From assembly GCA_027622495.1 (NCBI GenBank), contig JAQBYL010000093.1:1-11728 (forward strand): 11,728 bases of DNA. The letters are read 5' to 3'. A program made the position numbers and the translations under genes. The notes beneath the pieces were generated by a model. The model saw only the letters and a program-made list of their open reading frames with translations, ran no database searches and was not told where the DNA came from. Of the stretch, positions 6,444 through 11,728 are shown in pieces. The stretch comes from Pseudomonadota bacterium. Lineage in GTDB: Bacteria; Pseudomonadota; Gammaproteobacteria; Pseudomonadales; Azotimanducaceae. Every line of letters starts with the position of its first letter. The stretch's first letter is position 1.

Positions 6444-9123
6444 ATACCAGCATCGGGTCAGCTTTATCCGGGTCTATGCCCAGGGCATCGCGTGCTTTAA
6501 CAACCGTATCAGCTGAGATCATCTGCGCTTCCGCCAGCGCGCTAAGTGATGCCAGCTCGATGAACTTTCGATCGACCTCAAAAAAGTGGCGCAGTTTTGC
6601 GCGTGTGTCGCTGCGTCCGAAGCCATCGGTTCCCAGAACTTTGTAGCGGCCGCTGATCTCACTACGGATCTGTTCCGCCAGACTCTTGATGTAGTCGGTT
6701 GCCGCGATCACCGGCGCGTCCCCTGCAAGCATTTCGGCAACAAAACTGCGACGTGGTGCTTGATCAGGATGCAGCAGATTCCAGCGTTCCACAGCACGTG
6801 CGTCTCGCGCAAGTTCAGTGAAGCTGGTCACGCTGAACACCTCAACGCCAACCCCATGATTCTCAAACAGGCTCTTTGCCGCCTCCAGTGCTTCACGCAA
6901 TATTGTTCCGCTTCCCAACAGGCGAACACAGGTGCCCTTGGATGGGCCGATCTGTTCGATCTTGTGCATGCCCTTGAGGATGTTGTTTTCGACATCCGCA
7001 ACCTCGGGTATCGGTGGCTGAACATAGCTCTCGTTCATGACGGTGATGTAGTAAAAAACATTTTCTTTTTCTTCGACCATTCGCCTCAAACCTTCGCGAA
7101 TGATGACGGCCAGTTCATAGGCGTAACAGGGGTCATAGCTCACACAGTTGGGGATGGTCGAAGACAGCACATGACTGTGGCCATCCTGGTGCTGAAGGCC
7201 TTCGCCGTTCAGCGTTGTGCGACCAGCAGTACCGCCGAGCAGAAAACCGCGGGCCTGCATATCCCCCGCCGCCCACGCCAGGTCGCCAATTCGCTGAAAA
7301 CCAAACATGGAGTAGTAGATGTAAAACGGGATCAGCGTGTACTGGTGCGAACTGTATGAGGTTGCGGCAGCCAACCAGGCAGCGAATGCACCGGCTTCGT
7401 TGATCCCTTCTTCCAGAACCTGACCATCTTTGGATTCACGGTAGGCGGCGATCTCACCGGAGTCTTCGGGTTCGTATAATTGACCTTTGCTTGAATAGAT
7501 ACCGAGCTGGCGAAACATGCCTTCCATTCCGAAGGTCCGCGCTTCGTCTGGAACGATGGGCACAATACGTTCACCCAGGACATCGTCTTTGACCAGTGTG
7601 GCCAGCAGCCGGACAAACTGCATGGTCGTGGAGTTCTTGCGCTCTTTCGTCCCTTTGAGCTGTGCTGAAAAGGCTTCAAGGGGAGGTATTTTCAGGGTTT
7701 CAGTGCTGGTTAGCCGCCGTGGCATTGGCCCACCCAGGCGATCACGCTGTGCCTTGAGATAGATCATCTCAGGCGAATCCGGCTTCGGTCGGAAGTACGG
7801 CACGCTCTCGAGTTCTTTGTCGGTCAGCGGGATGTCAAAGCGGGAGCGGAACTGGCGCAGTTCGTCCAGATCCAGTTTCTTGACCTGATGGGTGTCGTTC
7901 TCGGCCTCACCCGCATCGCCCATGCCATAACCCTTGACCGTCTTGGCCAGGATGACCGTCGGCTCACCGCTGTGGTTCACCGCCGCATGATAGGCGGCAT
8001 AGAGTTTGAATGGATCATGGCCGCCGCGGTTGAGCCGCATAATGTCGTCGTCAGACAGATTCTCGACCAGCCGGGCAAGCTCCGGATCATCCCCGAAAAA
8101 CTTTTCGCGCACGTAAGCGCCGCCTCGGGCTTTGAAGTTCTGATACTCACCATCGACGGTTTCGTTCATGCGCTGCTGCAGCCGACCCAGCGTATCCTTG
8201 GCCAGGATCGGATCCCACAGCCGCCCCCAGATCACCTTGATCACGTTCCAGCCGGCACCCCGGAAATTGCCTTCCAGCTCTTGAATGATGCTGCCGTTAC
8301 CGCGCACCGGCCCGTCGAGCCGTTGCAGATTGCAATTGATCACAAAGATCAGATTGTCGAGCTTTTCGCGTCCGGCGAGCGCAAGCGCCCCCAGAGACTC
8401 CGGTTCGTCACATTCGCCGTCACCAAGAAACGCCCAAACCTTACGGTCGCCCATCTCCACAAGACCGCGACTGTCCAGGTATTTCATGATGTTGGCCTGG
8501 TAGATGGCCTGCAGCGGTCCGAGCCCCATGGAAACCGTAGGAAACTGCCAGTAGTCGGACATCAGCCACGGATGCGGGTAGGACGACAGTCCGTTGCCGT
8601 CGACCTCCTGACGAAAGTTATCCAGATCGGCTTCCTGCAGACGACCTTCAAGGTACGAGCGCGCATAAATACCGGGTGAACAATGCCCCTGAAAATAGAT
8701 CAGATCGCCGGTGGGCGCGCCGTCACTGGAGCCAAGAGATCCACGGAAAAAATAGTTGAAGCCAACATCGTAGAGCGTTGCCGAAGAGGCAAAACTCGAT
8801 ATATGCCCCCCCAGAGCCCCTTCGCGGCGGTTCGCCCGGACCACCATGGCGAGAGCGTTCCAGCGGATCAGGGAACGAATCCTGCGTTCCATGAAAAGAT
8901 CCCCCGGCATGAACGCTTCCTGACTCTGCGGGATGGTGTTGCGATACGGCGTTGTGATGGTGTAAGGCAGGCGTGCGCCGGTCTTCGTCATGCGCGAAGA
9001 CATGCGTTCCAGCAGAAAATTGGCCCGCTCCACCCCGCCGTCTTCAAGAATGTACTCGAGCGCATCGAGCCATTCCTGAGTTTCTTCAGGATCGATGTCT
9101 TTCAGGTTTTTAGGAAACGCCAT
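6442..9123 (-). CDS. aceE: Pyruvate dehydrogenase E1 component, homodimeric type
   Basis: An 893-residue thiamine-diphosphate enzyme that decarboxylates pyruvate and reductively acetylates the lipoyl groups of AceF. Length matches E. coli AceE (887). Visible features: N-terminal E2-binding region (ETQEWLDALEYILEDGGVERANFLLERM), His107 in EGALGGHISSFASSATLYDVGFNYFFRG, the ThDP motif GDGECDEPES (234-243) followed by NCNLQRLDGPVRGNG (263-277), the RGGHDPFKLYAAYHAA loop segment and a transketolase-like central domain (ATSYSSHQYTLIPFYIYYSMFGFQRIGDLAWAAGD). The C-terminal domain has FGRSDTRAKLRHFFEVD. ATG at 9123 has AAGGA (9132-9136) 8 nt upstream, which overlaps the stop of the ROK gene; the gap is 11 nt. 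It is thus the third gene of ampD-ROK-aceE-aceF. No pdhR lies next to it, so regulation is unknown. Confidence 0.98.
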   Translation of the reverse strand: MAFPKNLKDIDPEETQEWLDALEYILEDGGVERANFLLERMSSRMTKTGARLPYTITTPYRNTIPQSQEAFMPGDLFMERRIRSLIRWNALAMVVRANRREGALGGHISSFASSATLYDVGFNYFFRGSLGSSDGAPTGDLIYFQGHCSPGIYARSYLEGRLQEADLDNFRQEVDGNGLSSYPHPWLMSDYWQFPTVSMGLGPLQAIYQANIMKYLDSRGLVEMGDRKVWAFLGDGECDEPESLGALALAGREKLDNLIFVINCNLQRLDGPVRGNGSIIQELEGNFRGAGWNVIKVIWGRLWDPILAKDTLGRLQQRMNETVDGEYQNFKARGGAYVREKFFGDDPELARLVENLSDDDIMRLNRGGHDPFKLYAAYHAAVNHSGEPTVILAKTVKGYGMGDAGEAENDTHQVKKLDLDELRQFRSRFDIPLTDKELESVPYFRPKPDSPEMIYLKAQRDRLGGPMPRRLTSTETLKIPPLEAFSAQLKGTKERKNSTTMQFVRLLATLVKDDVLGERIVPIVPDEARTFGMEGMFRQLGIYSSKGQLYEPEDSGEIAAYRESKDGQVLEEGINEAGAFAAWLAAATSYSSHQYTLIPFYIYYSMFGFQRIGDLAWAAGDMQARGFLLGGTAGRTTLNGEGLQHQDGHSHVLSSTIPNCVSYDPCYAYELAVIIREGLRRMVEEKENVFYYITVMNESYVQPPIPEVADVENNILKGMHKIEQIGPSKGTCVRLLGSGTILREALEAAKSLFENHGVGVEVFSVTSFTELARDARAVERWNLLHPDQAPRRSFVAEMLAGDAPVIAATDYIKSLAEQIRSEISGRYKVLGTDGFGRSDTRAKLRHFFEVDRKFIELASLSALAEAQMISADTVVKARDALGIDPDKADPMLV

Positions 9124-9134
9124 GCGATATGTCC

Positions 9135-10103
9135 TTAACTAGCCCACAAACGTGCTGCACCGAGCACGCCACTCGAATCGCCACCCAGCGGTGCAAGCAC
9201 CGGTGTCGTGCATTCACCGGCGAATACATAGGCTGGCAGATGCAGCTTGAGCTTCCGGTAAAGAATCTCCGCATTCGACAATCCACCCCCCAGGATGAGT
9301 GCTTCCGGGTCGATGATGTTGACGATCTGTGCCAGCGCCCGGCTCAGCATGTGACCATACAGATCCAGCGTGGTTGCAGCGTGTTCATGCTGCGCCGCGA
9401 ACGGGTCGCTGGCCGCGCTGCAGATGGCTTGCGCATCGCTCACCTGACCCCACAGCATGTCGTGCGTGTGCGCAAGCCCCGGTCCGGAAATAAAAGTCTC
9501 GATACAGTTTTTACGGCCACAATAACAATCCCTGTCATAAAGCTTGTCTTCCAGATGCTTCAGATCGGTGCCCATGCACGGATCCGCCCGCAGGTAGGGC
9601 ATGGGCGTGTGGCCCCACTCTCCGGTTAAACCGTTGGGGCCAGACAGGAGTCTACCATCCACCACCAGACCGCCACCGACACCGGTGCCGAGGATCACCC
9701 CGAACACGGACCGCGCATTGCGCGCCGCCCCCAGAAAGGCTTCCGCAAGCACGAAACAATCCGCGTCATTGGCGATCCGAACGCGATCGCCCAGGCGCGC
9801 AATCAGGTCGGGAAGCAGCGGTCGACCATTGAGCCAGGTGGAATTGCAGTTTTTCATCTGCTGGCGCGCAGCAACCCAGGCACCCGGTGTGCCGATACCG
9901 ATGGGCGTGGTCCTGGCATCGACACCAGCCTGTGCTGCAACCTCCCCCACCAGGGTCACAATCGCATCAATCGTGGCCGGATAGTCGCCCCTGGGCGTAT
10001 CTGTACGCAGGGTCACCAGGACTTGCGTGGCTTCATCCACAACGACTGCCTCGATCTTGGTGCCCCCCAGGTCAACCCCGATCTTCACCTCCAGCGGCTT
10101 CAA
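9135..10103 (-). CDS. ROK family sugar kinase, closest in motifs to fructokinase Mak
   Basis: A 322-residue ROK (repressor/ORF/kinase) protein without an N-terminal helix-turn-helix, so a kinase rather than a repressor. It has the phosphate-binding DLGGTK (11-16), NSTWLNG (87-93, sugar-pocket region), catalytic Asp113 in ANDAD, LGTGVGGG (138-145), EWGH (His165), and the zinc motif CYCGRKNC (Cys193, Cys195, Cys200) followed by IETFISG. VNIIDPEALILGGGLSN and the end GGDSSGVLGAARLW follow. From memory of E. coli sequences, NSTWLNG and the GEWGH, CYCG, IETFISG and GDSSGV motifs fit Mak (manno/fructokinase) better than NagK. About 22 residues separate the His and Cys zinc ligands, a slightly long loop. 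The start is TTG at 10103, overlapping the ampD stop as TTGA (4 bp); GTG at 10088 is an alternative. Substrate is not proven. Confidence 0.88.
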   Translation of the reverse strand: MKPLEVKIGVDLGGTKIEAVVVDEATQVLVTLRTDTPRGDYPATIDAIVTLVGEVAAQAGVDARTTPIGIGTPGAWVAARQQMKNCNSTWLNGRPLLPDLIARLGDRVRIANDADCFVLAEAFLGAARNARSVFGVILGTGVGGGLVVDGRLLSGPNGLTGEWGHTPMPYLRADPCMGTDLKHLEDKLYDRDCYCGRKNCIETFISGPGLAHTHDMLWGQVSDAQAICSAASDPFAAQHEHAATTLDLYGHMLSRALAQIVNIIDPEALILGGGLSNAEILYRKLKLHLPAYVFAGECTTPVLAPLGGDSSGVLGAARLWAS

Positions 10104-10672
10104 AGCAGGGATCCGAGCAACCGCTGCCAGTCAAATGCAGGTCCGGGATCGGTTTTACGATCAGGCGCGATCTCCTGGTGGCCGACGATACGCTCGTTTG
10201 ACAGACCCGGATAATGTTCGAGCAGAGCGCGGCACAGCCGGCTCAACGTACGATACTGGGCAGACGTATAGGCCCGGGTATCGGTGCCTTCGAGCTCAAT
10301 CCCCACTGCACAGGAATTGCACCCCCGCATTCCCTGATAGGTCGAGACTCCGGCGTGCCATGCCCGTTGATCGAACGGCACAAACTGAGTGATCCGGCCG
10401 CGCCGGTTTATCAGAACATGACTGGAAACGCGCAACCCGGCAAGGTCGCTGAAACTCGGATGCGCAAGCACATCCAGGCTGTTGCAGAACAGCCGCTCTA
10501 TGTAGCCGGTGCCGAATTGACCGGCTGGCAGCGAGATGTTGTGGATCACGATCAGGCTGATCGATGCCCAGGCCGGGCGCGCGTCAAAGTTGGGTGACCC
10601 GACTCGACGGACGCGGGCAAGCCAGTGATCACTGCGTATGTGCAAAGCGGTTTCGCATCTTGTGTGCAACAC
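10100..10672 (-). CDS. ampD: 1,6-anhydro-N-acetylmuramyl-L-alanine amidase AmpD
   Basis: A 190-residue cytoplasmic zinc amidase that removes the stem peptide from anhydroMurNAc muropeptides during peptidoglycan recycling. Zinc ligands align with E. coli AmpD (His34/His154/Asp164) as His44 in VIHNISLP, His165 in GHQEIAPDRK and Asp175 in KTDPGPAFDW. Catalytic Glu126 (GIELEGTDT) and Lys173 are also present; the 82-residue His-to-Glu spacing is the same. RAWHAGVSTYQG is typical. No signal peptide is seen, consistent with the cytoplasmic type. The start is uncertain: the first codon is GTG at 10672 with no clear ribosome site; TTG at 10669 and TTG at 10645 (closer to the E. coli N terminus) are alternatives. 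It leads the unit ampD-ROK-aceE-aceF and is divergent from nadC, as in E. coli. The usual partner ampE is missing. Confidence 0.95.
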   Translation of the reverse strand: MLHTRCETALHIRSDHWLARVRRVGSPNFDARPAWASISLIVIHNISLPAGQFGTGYIERLFCNSLDVLAHPSFSDLAGLRVSSHVLINRRGRITQFVPFDQRAWHAGVSTYQGMRGCNSCAVGIELEGTDTRAYTSAQYRTLSRLCRALLEHYPGLSNERIVGHQEIAPDRKTDPGPAFDWQRLLGSLL

Positions 10673-10715
10673 GGATTAAAATCGTCGCAGAAAGCAACTA
10701 TATGAACAACCAAGC
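10673..10715. promoter_or_regulatory. Divergent promoter region between ampD and nadC
   Basis: Only 43 bp separate the two divergent starts, so their promoters must overlap each other or the genes. On the plus strand TAAAAT at 10677-10682 (5 of 6 bases) is a plausible -10 for nadC, but no good -35 is seen at 16-18 bp. A short GTGT-N3-ACAC inverted repeat lies inside the ampD start at about 10662-10672. No clear ribosome site precedes either gene. Confidence 0.4.
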
Positions 10716-11567
10716 ATGCCACACATCGAAGACCAGGACGGTTTCGACAAAGCAGTACGCGCCAACGTCAGCGCCGCCCTTGCCGAAGACGTGGGATCCG
10801 GAGACCTTTCGGCCGCGCTGATCGATCCGTCCACACAGGCCCGGGCGCGGGTCATCACGCGCGATCAGGGGGTGTTCTGTGGCCAACCCTGGGTGATCGA
10901 AGTGGCCCGGCAGGTCGACGCGCGGTTGCAGATCACGTTCCGTGTGGCCGACGGTGACGCAATCCAGCCGGATCAGGTGCTGTTTGAAGTAGAAGGTCCC
11001 GCAGCCAGCCTGTTGACCGCCGAACGCAATATGCTCAACTTCGTGCAACTGCTGTCTGGAACCGCAACGCTCACCCGCCACTACGTCGAGTTGCTGCATG
11101 GCACAGCAACACGCCTGCTCGACACGCGCAAAACCGTACCCGGCCTGCGCGCAGCGCAGAAGTATGCGGTTCGCTGCGGCGGCGGGCACAACCACCGTAT
11201 GGGTCTATATGACGCCTACCTGATCAAGGAAAACCACATTACCGCCGCCGGGTCGATCAGCGCTGCAGTGGCCGCCGCTAATCACAAATCACCAGACACG
11301 AAGGTCGAGGTAGAGGTAGAAACCCTGGCACAGCTGGACGAAGCGATCGCCGCCGGCGTCGACATCGCCATGCTCGACAATTTTTCCCTCGCTCAAACCA
11401 GGCTCGCTGTTGCGCAGGCCGCCGGCAGGATTCAACTCGAGTCATCTGGCGGCATAGATGAGAAAACCATCACGGACATTGCCCGGACCGGTGTGGATTA
11501 TATTTCCATTGGTGTACTGACAAAGACAGTGGCACCCTTGGATCTGTCAATGCGATTTATTCCATAG
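10716..11567 (+). CDS. nadC: Nicotinate-nucleotide pyrophosphorylase (quinolinate phosphoribosyltransferase)
   Basis: A 283-residue cytoplasmic enzyme converting quinolinate and PRPP to nicotinate mononucleotide, CO2 and pyrophosphate in de novo NAD synthesis. Family signatures: EDVGSGDLS near residue 24, AERNMLNFVQLLSGTAT (102-118), the substrate motif DTRKTVPGLRAAQKYAVRCGGG (136-157), HNHRMGLYDAYLIKENHI with Lys171, KVEVEVE (196-202), AMLDNF (Asp221) and LESSGGI (241-247). Length fits (E. coli 297). The ATG at 10716 is the only in-frame candidate for the complete N terminus; it lacks a clear ribosome site. It is divergent from ampD. The next gene begins 6 nt after the stop on the same strand, so the two are probably one unit. 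nadC beside type IV pilus genes is a conserved gammaproteobacterial arrangement. Confidence 0.97.
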   Translation: MPHIEDQDGFDKAVRANVSAALAEDVGSGDLSAALIDPSTQARARVITRDQGVFCGQPWVIEVARQVDARLQITFRVADGDAIQPDQVLFEVEGPAASLLTAERNMLNFVQLLSGTATLTRHYVELLHGTATRLLDTRKTVPGLRAAQKYAVRCGGGHNHRMGLYDAYLIKENHITAAGSISAAVAAANHKSPDTKVEVEVETLAQLDEAIAAGVDIAMLDNFSLAQTRLAVAQAAGRIQLESSGGIDEKTITDIARTGVDYISIGVLTKTVAPLDLSMRFIP

Positions 11568-11573
11568 AGGACA

Positions 11574-11728
11574 ATGACCCGTTACCGCGCGTTTGTAACC
11601 CATCTGGGTATCAGTCTGGCCATATTTGGTGTGCTGGCCTATCTACTGGTGTATGTCTGGTTCCCGGAGTTTTTCTTCGCCACCGACGGTGGTTGGGAAG
11701 GTATCAAGATCATCATCTTTGTTGACCT
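11574..11728 (+). CDS. TfpX/TfpZ-like type IV pilin accessory protein, N-terminal fragment
   Basis: The first 51 complete residues of a membrane protein cut by the right edge. It begins MTRYRAFVTHLGISLAIF and has one strong membrane segment (about 12-30, ISLAIFGVLAYLLVYVWFP), then FFATDGGWEGIKIIIFVD. The pattern of short basic N terminus, HLGIS helix, WFP/WYP and the (S/T)DGGW-G-(I/L) motif fits TfpX/TfpZ pilin accessory proteins, which assist assembly or stability of specific type IV major pilins. ATG at 11574 follows AGAGG (11566-11570) with a short 3-nt spacer; this site overlaps the nadC stop. Context supports the call because pilin genes commonly sit next to nadC. The fragment is short, so the family call rests on the N terminus alone. 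Confidence 0.72.
   Translation, partial: MTRYRAFVTHLGISLAIFGVLAYLLVYVWFPEFFFATDGGWEGIKIIIFVD

Noticed and set aside
5687..6646. Long plus-strand open frames opposite aceF (319, 256 and other residues)
   Set aside because: They mirror the Ala/Glu/Asp-rich coding frame of aceF, giving low-complexity Ser/Thr/Arg/His-rich products with no recognisable domain. The antisense aceF frame is unquestionably real.
7888..8679. 263-residue plus-strand open frame opposite aceE
   Set aside because: Antisense shadow of a highly conserved AceE region covering the ThDP motif; no family resemblance.
9135..10103. Assignment of the ROK gene as N-acetylglucosamine kinase NagK because of the AmpD link
   Set aside because: Motifs around the sugar pocket and zinc site resemble Mak more than NagK, so context alone was not enough.
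10702..10821. Short open frame starting ATG at 10702, possible leader peptide before nadC
   Set aside because: It runs far into nadC in another frame and has no ribosome site; the frame is better explained by chance.
1..11728. CRISPR array, tRNA, rRNA, insertion sequence, phage or defence island
   Set aside because: No regularly spaced repeats, transposase, integrase, terminal inverted repeats or RNA gene signatures are visible. Coding is nearly continuous and consists of recognisable core-genome families.

Overview
This 11.7 kb window reads as an ordinary, gene-dense chromosomal segment of a non-enteric gammaproteobacterium. The evidence is a homodimeric-type pyruvate dehydrogenase E1 (AceE) with a two-lipoyl AceF, an ampD/nadC/type IV pilus neighbourhood, YajQ and FxsA, and a groES promoter carrying a CIRCE (HrcA) operator. 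I cannot name the genus. I see no mobile element, tRNA, rRNA, CRISPR array or obvious horizontally acquired block.

Left part (1-3074): the minus strand holds the start of groES (running off the left edge) behind a promoter/CIRCE module, and fxsA upstream of it. Divergent from fxsA, with start codons that overlap, is a gene for an alkyltransferase-like (ATL) DNA-damage protein. Converging on it from the right is a minus-strand pair, yajQ then ampG (nucleotide-binding YajQ protein, then muropeptide permease).

Middle (3143-4749): the plus strand holds a response regulator with a receiver domain and a degenerate GGDEF domain, translationally coupled (ATGA overlap) to a PduO-type cob(I)alamin adenosyltransferase. 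The last codons of the latter overlap the end of aceF by 11 bp.

Right part (4739-11728): a tightly packed minus-strand unit ampD - ROK sugar kinase - aceE - aceF (4-bp overlap, then 11-nt and 8-nt gaps). Divergent from it are nadC and the start of a TfpX/TfpZ-like type IV pilin accessory gene that runs off the right edge. This resembles the E. coli pilin-nadC / ampD-ampE-aroP-pdhR-aceE-aceF-lpd locus, but ampE, aroP and pdhR are replaced by one ROK kinase and lpd is absent after aceF.

Functional themes are peptidoglycan recycling (AmpG imports muropeptides, AmpD cleaves them), central carbon entry to acetyl-CoA (AceE/AceF), cofactor supply (NadC for NAD, PduO for adenosylcobalamin), protein folding (GroES), alkylation damage recognition (ATL) and possible second-messenger signalling (REC/degenerate GGDEF next to YajQ). 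The points most worth a second look are the response regulator that lost its diguanylate cyclase active site but kept an RxxD inhibitory-site motif, and the remodelled ampD-ROK-aceEF operon. Nothing here looks like a wholly new system.
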